From: Burkholderia cepacia ATCC 25416
GTDB lineage: Bacteria; Pseudomonadota; Gammaproteobacteria; Burkholderiales; Burkholderiaceae
Assembly (NCBI RefSeq): GCF_001411495.1
Contig: NZ_CP012983.1
Location: forward strand, 868,001-932,000
Length of the DNA: 64,000 nt
Direction of reading: 5' to 3'
Shown here in pieces: positions 35,245 to 43,697 of the stretch (position 1 is its first letter; each line of letters starts with the position of its first letter). Below the pieces are notes generated by a model, which saw nothing but the letters and a program-made list of their open reading frames with translations, did no database searches and had not been told where the DNA came from. The translations under genes were made by a program, and so were the position numbers.

Positions 35245-36516
35245 ATGCAACCGAGCCAGCGAAACAAGCTGAAGCAGTCCCATCGGATCGAGCTCCCCGC
35301 CTATGACGAAATCGGGCTCGTGCTGCAGGGCGGCGGCGCCCTGGGTGCATACCAGGCCGGCGTCTATGAAGGCATGGCCGAGGTCGGCGTGGAACCGACG
35401 CAAATCGCCGGCGTCTCGATCGGCGCGCTGAATACCGCGATCATCGCGGGCAACGCGCCTGCCGATCGCACGGAAGCGTTGCGCGGCTTCTGGAACACCG
35501 TCAGCCAGCCGACCGACCCGCTCTCGCACGTCGGCGCGTACCTGTCGGCTTGGCCGGGGCTTGAAGACGTGGGGCGCAGGTGGTCGAGCGCATGGGCCGC
35601 CACGCGCACACTGATCGAAGGCCAGGGCGGATTCTTCGCTCCGCGCATGCATGCGCCTTTCGGCGGATTCGGCAGGAAGCGTCCCGACCAGGTCAGCTAT
35701 TACGACACGTCGGCTTTGCGCGACACGCTTCTGAGGTACGCGAACTTCGATCGCATCAACGACGGGAACATTCGCGTCTCCGTCGGCGCGGTCAACGTGC
35801 GAACAGGCAATCTCGTCTATTTCGACAATTCGAAAATGCGTCTGGCGCCGGAGCATTTCATCGCGTCGGGCGCATTGCCGCCGGGCTTTCCCGCCGTCGA
35901 GATCGACGGCGAGTTTTACTGGGACGGCGGCCTGGTGTCCAACACGCCGCTCACCGAGATCATCCGGGAAAGCCAGCACAAGGACACGCTCGTGTTCCAG
36001 CTCGACCTGTGGAGCGCGCGAGGCAAGCTGCCGGGCGACTTTCTCGACGTCAGCGAGCGCACCAAGGACATTCAGTATTCGAGCCGCACGCGCGCCATCA
36101 CCGCGTTCATGTCGCAGAACCAAAAGCACGCCCAGATGATCAAGGCGTTGCTCGAACATATTCCCGAACACGTTCGGCTTGCCCACCCGCTGCTGCGCGA
36201 CGCGCAGAAAACGGCGGACGGCAGCGCCGTGAACGTCGTGCACCTGATCTACAAGAACAAGACGTTCGAGGGGCACTACAAGGACTACGAGTTCAGCAAG
36301 GACACGATGCGCGAGCATTGGGCAAGCGGCCTCGAGGATATTCGCCGTACCTTCGGCCACCCGGAGTGGTTCGAGATTCCGAGCCGGGAAATCGGCTTCG
36401 TCACGCGGGACGTGCACCGCTATCGGCAGGACGTCGACGAACCCGGCTGGTCGGGCAAGGATGCGTTGCCGGCACGGCAACATTCGCCGGAGCAGGAATC
36501 GTCCGTCGCCAGGTAA
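35245..36516 (+). CDS. Patatin-like phospholipase/esterase with DUF3734 tail (423 aa)
   Basis: Serine hydrolase with a Ser-Asp dyad: oxyanion loop GGGALG (29-34), nucleophile elbow GVSIG (S58) and DGG aspartate (D227). The C-terminal third (about 290-400, VHLIYKNKTFEGHYKDYEFS) corresponds to the DUF3734 extension common in Burkholderia adc operons. No signal peptide. It may release 3-hydroxy acids from intracellular polyester or act on lipids; the operon position with bdhA and adc suggests the former. The ATG at 35245 has AAGGAG. Confidence 0.88.
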   Translation: MQPSQRNKLKQSHRIELPAYDEIGLVLQGGGALGAYQAGVYEGMAEVGVEPTQIAGVSIGALNTAIIAGNAPADRTEALRGFWNTVSQPTDPLSHVGAYLSAWPGLEDVGRRWSSAWAATRTLIEGQGGFFAPRMHAPFGGFGRKRPDQVSYYDTSALRDTLLRYANFDRINDGNIRVSVGAVNVRTGNLVYFDNSKMRLAPEHFIASGALPPGFPAVEIDGEFYWDGGLVSNTPLTEIIRESQHKDTLVFQLDLWSARGKLPGDFLDVSERTKDIQYSSRTRAITAFMSQNQKHAQMIKALLEHIPEHVRLAHPLLRDAQKTADGSAVNVVHLIYKNKTFEGHYKDYEFSKDTMREHWASGLEDIRRTFGHPEWFEIPSREIGFVTRDVHRYRQDVDEPGWSGKDALPARQHSPEQESSVAR

Positions 36517-36692
36517 CGCGCGTCGACACCTGCCACGGGGCAGCAAGGCGGTCGTTCAAGCGCCCGCATCGCGTGACGAGCGGCCCGGCCGGTACTGCCC
36601 CCGACTCGACGTATCCGCCCTGCAAGACCGGATCAGGCGGCGCCGCGGCCGGCCTTCGGAACAGGCTACGCGGCAGCCTCAAGGAGAGCATC

Positions 36693-37697
36693 ATGATGTC
36701 GCATGAATTGATCGCGCGGTACGGCACATGGGTCGTATTCCTGAACGTGCTCGGGTCTTCGCTCGGCCTCCCGTTGCCGGCCATACCGACGTTGATCACG
36801 GTAGGCGCGGGCGCCGCGCTCGTCACGCATGTCGGGTCGTCGACGCTGCTGCATTTCCTGACGATACTGGGTGCCGCCGTGGTCGGCGGCCTGCTCGGCG
36901 ATCTGGTCTGGTTCCAGGGAGGCAAACGGTACGGCAAGCGCACGCTTCACACCGTCTGCGGCCTGTCGCCGTCGCGCGAAGCGTGCGTCACGACGACCGA
37001 GCGCTTTTTCGGACGCTGGGGCGTTCGCGTGCTCGTCGTTGCGCGGTTCGTACCCGGCCTTTCGCTCGTTGCCGTTCCGCTCTGCGGTGCGATGGCCGTC
37101 CGGGTGCGCGCCTTCGTCCTGCACGATTGCGCCGGCATTGCACTGTGGGCGTCGATCGGCCTCGCCATCGGCACGCTGTTCGCGTCGCAGATCGATGCGA
37201 TCTTCGCGACTGTCGCCCGGCTCGGCTGGCAAGCGCTCGTCGTGATCGGCATCGCCCCGGTGCTGTACTTTCTGTATGGCTACTGCCGCAGGCAGATGAT
37301 GGCAAATGCGCTCGGGAAGGCGCGGATCAGCGCGGGCGAATTGCATGCGCTGCTCGCGAACAAGCCGCGGCCGGCCGTGATCGATATCCGCTCCGCCGAA
37401 TGGAGAACGCGCGATCCGTTTGTCATTCCGGGCGCGCTGATCGCCGATGGACGCCAGCCCCGCCAGATCATGGAGCGTTATGGAACGAACCGGACGCTGG
37501 TCATCTATTGCGCGTGTCCGCACGAAGCGTCTGCTGCGTCGGTGGCCAGGCAGCTGCGGCTGTCCGGCGTCAAGCTCGCATTGCCGCTCACCGGCGGCAT
37601 CGATGCATGGCGTGTCGCGGGCTTCGACGTGGAACCGATGATCGCGATGAACGACACGGCAATCGGCGCCGCCGGGCAGCAGCTTTTCACGCAATGA
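36693..37697 (+). CDS. DedA/VTT membrane protein fused to a rhodanese domain (334 aa)
   Basis: Residues 1-205 are a DedA (SNARE-associated/VTT) inner membrane protein: SSLGLPLPAIPTLI near residue 22, GDLVWFQGGKRYGKRTL near 70, the signature FFGRWGVRVLVVARFVPGLS near 105 and several hydrophobic helices. Residues 225-320 are a cytoplasmic rhodanese-like domain (AVIDIRSAEWRTRDPFVIPGAL) with VIYCACPHEAS as the active loop, Cys at 273 and 275. DedA proteins include undecaprenyl-phosphate translocases. The start has AAGGAGAGC. An Amj-type flippase gene follows on the same strand. The fusion partner's role is unknown. Confidence 0.86.
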   Translation: MMSHELIARYGTWVVFLNVLGSSLGLPLPAIPTLITVGAGAALVTHVGSSTLLHFLTILGAAVVGGLLGDLVWFQGGKRYGKRTLHTVCGLSPSREACVTTTERFFGRWGVRVLVVARFVPGLSLVAVPLCGAMAVRVRAFVLHDCAGIALWASIGLAIGTLFASQIDAIFATVARLGWQALVVIGIAPVLYFLYGYCRRQMMANALGKARISAGELHALLANKPRPAVIDIRSAEWRTRDPFVIPGALIADGRQPRQIMERYGTNRTLVIYCACPHEASAASVARQLRLSGVKLALPLTGGIDAWRVAGFDVEPMIAMNDTAIGAAGQQLFTQ

Positions 37698-37918
37698 CTG
37701 CCATGGCGCCTTCATGCGCCGAAGCAGCGCGTATCGCCCGGCTCGTGCGGCGGATGACCGAATCGGCATCACGACTCTTGCTGCCCCGGCTTCGCGCGTC
37801 CCCCGCCCCGATCCTCGGCGAACCGGGCCTCGCGCTCCCGCGACTGCGCGCCTCGCGACAACCGGGCCGGTACTTTGCTCGGGTACACTCATGCCTCCGC
37901 CACACGCGCCGTCACAGC

Positions 37919-38722
37919 ATGGACAGTCAGCTTTGGATCATTTGCGGGCTTACATTCGTCATCCATGTGATCGCGACACTGGCCTATGCGGTGCGGATCG
38001 CCGGCGTTCGAACGCGCCGGATCGCCCTGTCGTTTTCCTTGTTCGGGATCATCGCGCTGGTTTCCCGGACGGCCAACTCCTTTCAGGGGCCGTTCATCGC
38101 GAAACGGGTCGAAATGGATATTGCGCATCGGATGGGCAGCGGGCTGCTCACCGATTTTCGGCTCTTCCTGCTGAGCGCCACCGTGGCGAGCATTGCCGGC
38201 GCATTCCTGATCCCGACTTTCCAGCGTTATTTCAGCCGCGCCGTCGAACACTTTCAGGTGAACCGTTCGATTCCGCGGCTGCTGGTGGACGCCTGCAGTC
38301 GCGCCGGCGTCAACTATCTTCGCGTGGGCGCACGACTGCCTTCCCGCCACAACGTCACGCAACTGACCGCGAGCACCGGCGTGTCCTGGAAAGTCATCGT
38401 GCTGAACGTGGCAGCCATGGCGATCTGGACGGTCGGTGTGTTCGCGTCGCTGTATGCGGGTTACCTGAAACCCGACCTGAGGGTGACATGCGCGAACCTG
38501 TCGTCCGTCATCAACGGCTTCGCGACCGTGGTGCTGGCCGTCGTCATCGACCCGCAGGTTTCTGTCATGACCGACGATGTCATCGAAGGCCGGATATCGG
38601 AAAACAGCTTCCGGCGGGCCATCACGACGCTCGCCGGTGCGCGGGTTCTCGGCACGCTGTGCGCTCAGGCGGCGCTCGTTCCGGCGGCGTTGGTCATTGT
38701 CCGTGTCGCGGAAATCATTTAA
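37919..38722 (+). CDS. Amj-type lipid II flippase (267 aa)
   Basis: Polytopic membrane protein of the Amj family (DUF2837), which in Bacillus subtilis substitutes for MurJ in moving lipid II across the membrane. Signatures: FVIHVIATLAYAVRIAGVRTRRIALSF near residue 14, LVSRTANSFQGP near 50, and NLSSVINGFATVVLAVVIDP near 195, with about six transmembrane helices. The ATG at 37919 lies 221 bases after the DedA-rhodanese gene. Both handle or are suspected of handling polyprenyl-linked envelope precursors, so the pairing is suggestive. Confidence 0.83.
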   Translation: MDSQLWIICGLTFVIHVIATLAYAVRIAGVRTRRIALSFSLFGIIALVSRTANSFQGPFIAKRVEMDIAHRMGSGLLTDFRLFLLSATVASIAGAFLIPTFQRYFSRAVEHFQVNRSIPRLLVDACSRAGVNYLRVGARLPSRHNVTQLTASTGVSWKVIVLNVAAMAIWTVGVFASLYAGYLKPDLRVTCANLSSVINGFATVVLAVVIDPQVSVMTDDVIEGRISENSFRRAITTLAGARVLGTLCAQAALVPAALVIVRVAEII

Positions 38723-38800
38723 CCAGGAATAGTCGTCTGCAGATGCAGTATCGTAAGCACCCTCGCAGTCGCGCAGACAAGCCCCACGATCTCCGCCGAG

Positions 38801-39268
38801 ATGTCCCAGATGATTCCACTCCACCGCGATCCAGCGTTCTATCAGCTCCTTGCCGACAGCTACGCCCGGCTGCTTGGCCGCCCCCTGGTGCCTCAAGCCA
38901 TGCCCGTGGACGAAGCTACCGAATGGCTCTATGAGCGTGCGCCGTTCGCGGTACTCGCGCACAACACCGATCCCGACCCGGTCTTCATTTACGGCAACAA
39001 GGCCGCGCAGCGCCGGTTCGGGTACAGCTGGGATGAAATCACCCGACTGCCGTCCCGGCTTTCAGCAGAAGCCCCGAATCGCGAGGAGCGGCAGCAATTC
39101 CTCGCACGCGTACAGCGGCTCGGCTACGAGGCGGGCTACAAGGGCGTGCGGGTCACCAAGTCAGGCCAGCGCTTCATGATCGAGGAAGCCACGCTGTGGC
39201 AACTGCTCGACGCCGACGGCACACTGCACGGCCAGGCGGTTGTCATCCCGCGCACGCGTGACATCTGA
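38801..39268 (+). CDS. MEKHLA-domain protein (155 aa)
   Basis: Small PAS-related protein of the MEKHLA family. The domain spans most of the chain: ALLADSYARLLGR-like N-terminal helix near residue 17, PFAVLAHNTDPDPVFIYGNKAAQRRFGYSWDEITRLPSRLSAE (49-90), EERQQFLARVQRLGYEAGYKGVRVTKSGQRFMIEEATLW (92-130). Presumably a ligand- or redox-sensing module without an output domain; function unknown. Starts at 38801 or 38810 possible, both with weak ribosome binding sites. Confidence 0.78.
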   Translation: MSQMIPLHRDPAFYQLLADSYARLLGRPLVPQAMPVDEATEWLYERAPFAVLAHNTDPDPVFIYGNKAAQRRFGYSWDEITRLPSRLSAEAPNREERQQFLARVQRLGYEAGYKGVRVTKSGQRFMIEEATLWQLLDADGTLHGQAVVIPRTRDI

Positions 39269-39563
39269 TCGGACGACCCGGTGTCTGGACCAGGGTCTGG
39301 CCGCCCTGCACGCCCTACCCTTCCATCGACTGCATTGGTGCGGACCGGGCAACACCATGCATCCCGAGTCGATCTGGTGCGTCGGCTCGTCTTTGCCTAG
39401 CATGCAAGTACGTGTGGTCCATCGACGGGATGGCACTCGTGGGGATTGACTGGCAGGCAAGCGCTGCGCCGTTGCGCTGATTCGCTTCGAAGAACAACGC
39501 ATCGCCTCGATACCCAAGGTTCGAGAGCCGCTCGCGTTGGCCATACCGGCAACCGGGAGGCAT

Positions 39564-40064
39564 ATGGAGAACGAGAGGTTGCAACCTCCGCCGCTGACAC
39601 TGCTCGACAAATACCGCGGGAAGGAATTCGCCCCGCTCTACACGACCACGGTCACGGTCTCTGGCGGCACATCCAGGCACGGCCGTGCATCGGGCGTCGC
39701 GAAATCCGACGACGGCAGTCTCGTCCTCGATCTGCGCGTGCCCGCCGAACTGGGCGGCCCGGGCGGCGGCACCAATCCCGAGCAGCTTTTTGCCGCCGGT
39801 TACGCCGCGTGCTTTCACGGCGCGCTGAGCCTGCTGGCGCAACGCGCAAGGGTCGATATCCGGGAGACGGCCGTCACCGTCGAAGTCTCGTTCGGCCGCG
39901 ATCCGGTAGATGGCGGATATGCGCTGGTTGCCAACGTCACCGTCCGCATGCCGGGTGTCGAGTTGCCCGTCGCGGAAGGTCTCGTACGCGACACGGAACG
40001 TCTCTGCCCTTATACGAAGATGGCACGACAAGGCATATGCGGCTTCATCGCCGTGTCGGCATGA
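39564..40064 (+). CDS. Organic hydroperoxide resistance (Ohr/OsmC) protein, copy 2 (166 aa)
   Basis: Second long-form Ohr protein, the same length as the copy at 30237 and aligning without gaps. Catalytic cysteines in AACFHGAL (C83) and ERLCPYTK (C148). Divergence is concentrated in 93-102 and the last 10 residues. The ATG at 39564 follows GGGAGG. It starts a peroxide-stress-like cluster with an AhpD-like protein and an exported cupin, ending at a clear terminator (41122-41144). Function as thiol peroxidase inferred from the family. Confidence 0.88.
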   Translation: MENERLQPPPLTLLDKYRGKEFAPLYTTTVTVSGGTSRHGRASGVAKSDDGSLVLDLRVPAELGGPGGGTNPEQLFAAGYAACFHGALSLLAQRARVDIRETAVTVEVSFGRDPVDGGYALVANVTVRMPGVELPVAEGLVRDTERLCPYTKMARQGICGFIAVSA

Positions 40065-40219
40065 TGGGCGATTGGTTCGGAAGCGGCAACAGAGTGCGCA
40101 CCTTGCCGGCACTACTAGCTCCCGGGACGCACGATTACGATGGTTGCCGGGCAGGTGCTGCGGCGAATCGCCATCCGACGCGCCCATGGCACCGCTTCAA
40201 CCGATCAGGAGAACAGATC

Positions 40220-40699
40220 ATGACGCAACGTATCAACTACTTTCAGCAATCGCCGGAACTGGTCAGGAAGCTCATCGAGCTGGACGGCTTGTTTCAGAAG
40301 ACGACGATCGAGGCGCCGGTCCGCGAGCTCGTCGAGATCCGGGCATCGCAGCTCAACGGCTGCGCATTCTGCGTCGACATGCACATCAAGATGGCAAAGA
40401 TTCATGGCGAGCGTGAATTGCGCCTGCATCACGTCGCGATCTGGCTCGAATCGACGCTGTTTTCACCCCGCGAGCGCGCCGCGCTGGAATGGACCGAGGT
40501 ACTGACCCGCCTCCCTGCGCATGGCGTGCCGGACGATCTCTACGCACGCGTACGGGAACACTATTCCGAGCAGGAATTGTCGGATCTCACCGTCCTCGTG
40601 GGCGCCATCAATAGCTGGAACCGGCTGAATGTCGCATTCCGCATCGCGCCGGGATCGTTCGACAAGATGTTCGGGCTCGACAAGGCCAACCTGGAGTGA
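40220..40699 (+). CDS. Carboxymuconolactone decarboxylase/AhpD-family protein (159 aa)
   Basis: AhpD-like helical protein with the redox motif CAFC (about 53-56) followed by HIKMAKIHG, the arrangement of alkylhydroperoxidase AhpD partners rather than of true carboxymuconolactone decarboxylase. Begins MTQRINYFQQSPELVRKL. The ATG at 40220 has AGGAG. It lies between the Ohr gene (155 bases upstream) and the cupin gene (4 bases downstream), which supports a role in peroxide or electrophile detoxification. Confidence 0.86.
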   Translation: MTQRINYFQQSPELVRKLIELDGLFQKTTIEAPVRELVEIRASQLNGCAFCVDMHIKMAKIHGERELRLHHVAIWLESTLFSPRERAALEWTEVLTRLPAHGVPDDLYARVREHYSEQELSDLTVLVGAINSWNRLNVAFRIAPGSFDKMFGLDKANLE

Positions 40700-40703
40700 C
40701 GAC

Positions 40704-41108
40704 ATGAAACGCATCATGCTCGTACTCGCGCCGCTGGTATCGTCGCTGCTGATGGCCGTTCAGCCGGCCGTCGCCGCACCGCAAGCGAAGGTCACGCCGC
40801 TGACCACGGAGCCGTTGCCCGAGTATCCGGGCAAGGAAGTCCAGATGATCGTCGTGGACTATCCGCCCGGCAGCGTCGACCCCGTTCATCGTCACGACGC
40901 GCACGCGTTCGTCTACGTGCTCGACGGCAGCATCGTGATGGGCCTGAACGGCGGCAAGGAGGTCACGCTCCACGCCGGCGACACGTTCCACGAAGGCCCG
41001 GAGGACGTCCACACGGTCGGGCGGAATGCCAGCAGCACGAAGCCGGCAAAATTCGTCGTGTTCCTGATCAAGAACAAAGGCGCGCCGGTCCTCACCCCCG
41101 TGAAGTAA
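40704..41108 (+). CDS. Exported cupin-domain protein (134 aa)
   Basis: Single-domain cupin with a signal peptide (residues 1-24, ending AVAA). Cupin motif 1 is PGSVDPVHRHDAHAFVYVLDG (two His and a Glu-equivalent position) and motif 2 HAGDTFHEGPEDVHTVGRN, so a metal site is likely. Four bases downstream of the AhpD-like gene and last of that operon. Periplasmic; substrate unknown. Confidence 0.85.
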   Translation: MKRIMLVLAPLVSSLLMAVQPAVAAPQAKVTPLTTEPLPEYPGKEVQMIVVDYPPGSVDPVHRHDAHAFVYVLDGSIVMGLNGGKEVTLHAGDTFHEGPEDVHTVGRNASSTKPAKFVVFLIKNKGAPVLTPVK

Positions 41109-41121
41109 GGTAATCGTCGTC

Positions 41122-41144
41122 GCGGCCCGGCAATGCCGGGCCGC
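41122..41144 (+). terminator. Rho-independent terminator after the cupin gene
   Basis: Perfect 10-bp stem GCGGCCCGGC-AAT-GCCGGGCCGC followed by TTCTCC, 13 bases after the cupin stop. The best terminator in the window. Confidence 0.8.
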
Positions 41145-41671
41145 TTCTCCGGTTTCAATCGCGACAGTACGTCGAACCCATGTGATTCGCGTACGGCGAC
41201 GACTCGATCCACTTCGGATCGGCAGCCAGCAGCGGATTGATTCGTGTTCGAGGCCACGCTGAGGCGATCGGGCGACTTGAACGGATACGCGACGGGCGAT
41301 CGCCCGATCGGGCGCCGGCGCACCGCGGTGGCGTCGGAACCTGACCCAGTTGACACGGCGGATGCGACCACCGGCCCGATCTTGCTTACCGCCCCCTGAT
41401 ATATGCACTGTGTTCTCGGCGGCAATCGGCCGCCGTGAACTGCCCCCTCTCGATTGGAATCAATCGCCCTCTCAAGCTTCGCGATCAGCCAACTCGCATC
41501 AACCTTCGATGCACTTGCCTCGAACCCCGACTCGCTTTCCGCGATACCGATCGCGGAGATGAGCCGCGCGCTTCGCGCGACGCGTGACCAAGTGGCCGCG
41601 CGCGGATCTCGCGCCGGCCGCATGCCCTGTCTTCGCCGGTGCCTGTGCCCTCCTTCGTACGCGCTCGGGCG
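41145..41671. other. Gene-poor stretch with possible gene remnants
   Basis: 527 bases between the terminator and the convergent SDR gene. On the minus strand 41156-41240 reads as a protein-like C-terminus (NPLLAADPKWIESSPYANHM...) ending in a stop, but the frame has no start upstream. On the plus strand 41543-41576 matches the 3' end of hipA (26283 region) in 31 of 34 bases. Everything else is non-coding by codon bias. Confidence 0.45.
41156..41240 (-). pseudogene. Possible C-terminal remnant of an unidentified protein
   Basis: Minus-strand frame with amino-acid composition like a real protein tail (NPLLAADPKWIESSPYANHM then GSTYCRD and TGA). Upstream, the more protein-like frame shifts (VAYPFKSPDRLSVASN), which suggests a frameshifted relic. 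Neither part is recognised. It could be chance. Confidence 0.3.
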
Positions 41672-42637
41672 TCAGCGGCTCGCCGCAAAGGCATCGATTC
41701 CGGTCACCTTCGCGGACCACGCCCACAGACGCGCCGCCTCATCCGGATCGATCGCATGCGGCCGCACGCCGGATTCCTCGTTTCCCTGCGTGACGACCGC
41801 GACGTCGCAATCCTCGCAATAGACACCGCCGATCGCCGCAAGACGCGGCGACGTTGCCGCCCATACCTGGGTTGCGGCACCCTGGGCCGGCGTCTTGAAA
41901 GTCGGATCGACCGGCACACCGTGCTCGTCCACCCAGCCCTGCGCCATCATCTCTTCACGTGTCAGATGACGCTGCAGCGGCGTCGCGATCTTGCCCGGAT
42001 GCAGCGAATAGGCGCGGACGCCGAACGGGGCGCCCAGCGCGTCGAGCTGCACCGCGAACAGCGCGTTGGCGGTCTTCGACTGCGCATACGCGAGCCATTT
42101 GTCGTAGCCGTGTGCGAACTGGACGTCATCCCAACGAATCGGCGACAGCCGGTGCCCGAGCGACGACACCGCGACCACGCGGGCGCCGCCGCCATGCGCG
42201 AGCACGGGCCACAGCCCGTTGACGAGCGCGTAATGGCCAAGATGATTGACGACCATCTGCGCTTCCCGGCCATCGCCGACGCGTGTCTCCGGGCACGCCA
42301 TGATGCCCGCGCTGTTGATGACGATGTCCACGTCGCGCCGCCCATCGACGAACCGCGCCACGAACGTGGCCACGCTCGCGAGATCGGCGAGGTCGAGTGC
42401 CGCAATCTCCACACCGTCGATGCCGCGCGTTGCTTCGCGCGCGGCATCGACGTGCCGTGCGCCGACGAAGACGGTCGCACCGGCTTGCGCCAGTGCGCGC
42501 GTCGTTTCCAGGCCGAGACCAGAATGGCCGCCCGTGACGATGGCGGTCTTGCCACGAAGGTCGAGATCGGCCAGTACGTCGCTTGCCGTCGATGCTGCGC
42601 CGAATCCGGAATGAAGGGGGTGTTGCCTGCTCGTCAT
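41672..42637 (-). CDS. Short-chain dehydrogenase/retinol-dehydrogenase-like (321 aa)
   Basis: SDR of the WW-oxidoreductase/retinol dehydrogenase-like type. Cofactor motif TGGHSGLG near residue 36, NSAG near 106, catalytic Tyr and Lys in YAQSKTANALFA near 185, and a C-terminal extension. Start at the ATG at 42637 behind AGGAG-like AGGAGC. Divergent from an AraC regulator at 42777 with 139 bases between, the classic arrangement of a regulator and its target. Substrate unknown. Confidence 0.87.
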   Translation of the reverse strand: MTSRQHPLHSGFGAASTASDVLADLDLRGKTAIVTGGHSGLGLETTRALAQAGATVFVGARHVDAAREATRGIDGVEIAALDLADLASVATFVARFVDGRRDVDIVINSAGIMACPETRVGDGREAQMVVNHLGHYALVNGLWPVLAHGGGARVVAVSSLGHRLSPIRWDDVQFAHGYDKWLAYAQSKTANALFAVQLDALGAPFGVRAYSLHPGKIATPLQRHLTREEMMAQGWVDEHGVPVDPTFKTPAQGAATQVWAATSPRLAAIGGVYCEDCDVAVVTQGNEESGVRPHAIDPDEAARLWAWSAKVTGIDAFAASR

Positions 42638-42776
42638 CGAAAGCTCCTGGAACGATGCGTGAAGCACGCGCCCGCCTGTCGGTCGCGTCACTGCACGAGG
42701 CCATTTTCCGGCGGCGCCCCCGGACTGTGAATGCAATAGAATCCGATTTTTCGTCGAGATCGTCCGGAGCTTGAAC

Positions 42777-43697
42777 GTGGATCCCCTGTCGGAAGTGCTG
42801 TCGCTGCTGGAAACGCGCGACTCGTATTTCACCGGCCTGAGAGCAGGCGGCCAGTGGGCGGTTGCCATTCCCCCGCCCGAGGGAATCAAGTTCAATGCGG
42901 TTGTCGAGGGAAGTTGCTGGCTGACCGTCGACGGCGCCGGGGCGCCGATCCGGCTGCGCACGGGAGACTGCTTCCTGCTCGCATCGCCGCGGGCATTTTC
43001 ACTGGCGAGCGATCCATCGGTTACGCCGGTCCCTGCCGCCGACGTGTACCGGAACGTCGAACACGGCATCGCGCACTATGGCGAACCGGCGAACTGCTTT
43101 CTGATCGGCGGCCGCTTCTCGTACGAGGAAGGCATGCCGCTGCTGCTTGGCAGCCTGCCGCCCGTGGTGATCGTGAGCGGCGACTCCGAGCAGGCGGCGG
43201 TGTTGCGCTGGGCGCTGCAGCGGCTCGCACATGAATTCGGCAAGCCATCGCCGGGGGCGTCGCTGATGGTTCGGCATCTCGGCCACATGATGCTGGTCGA
43301 GATCCTGCGCCGCTACGTGGACGACGGCGCGAACAGCGATGTCGGATGGCTTGCCGGGTTCGCGGACTCCCGGGTGAGCACGGCGCTTGTCGCCATTCAT
43401 GCGGAGCCCGCACGACGCTGGACAGTCGACGAACTCGCGACCTGCTGCCACGTATCGCGTTCGACGTTCGCGCTGCACTTCAAGCGGCGGCTGGGATTCG
43501 GGCCGCTCGAGTACGTACTGCGCTGGCGCGTGCAACTCGCGATGCGGGAACTGCGACGCTCGAACGCATCGATATCGGCAATCGCGCAAATGCTCGGCTA
43601 CGACTCGGATAGCGCGTTCGGACATGCGTTCAAGCGCATCGTGGGTTGCTCTCCTCGTGCCTATCGACATGACATCACGGGCGGGGCGGGCGGCTAG
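42777..43697 (+). CDS. AraC-family regulator with cupin-type sensor (306 aa)
   Basis: AraC regulator with the cupin_6 N-terminal domain common in Burkholderia (MDPLSEVLSLLE, then LRTGDCFLLASPRAFSLA near residue 60) and a C-terminal double helix-turn-helix (WTVDELATCCHVSRSTFALHFKRRLGFGPLEYVL and ISAIAQMLGYDSDSAFGHAFKRIVG). Start chosen at GTG 42777 behind GGAGC; TTG at 42771 would add two residues. It probably controls the divergent SDR gene. Confidence 0.88.
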   Translation: MDPLSEVLSLLETRDSYFTGLRAGGQWAVAIPPPEGIKFNAVVEGSCWLTVDGAGAPIRLRTGDCFLLASPRAFSLASDPSVTPVPAADVYRNVEHGIAHYGEPANCFLIGGRFSYEEGMPLLLGSLPPVVIVSGDSEQAAVLRWALQRLAHEFGKPSPGASLMVRHLGHMMLVEILRRYVDDGANSDVGWLAGFADSRVSTALVAIHAEPARRWTVDELATCCHVSRSTFALHFKRRLGFGPLEYVLRWRVQLAMRELRRSNASISAIAQMLGYDSDSAFGHAFKRIVGCSPRAYRHDITGGAGG

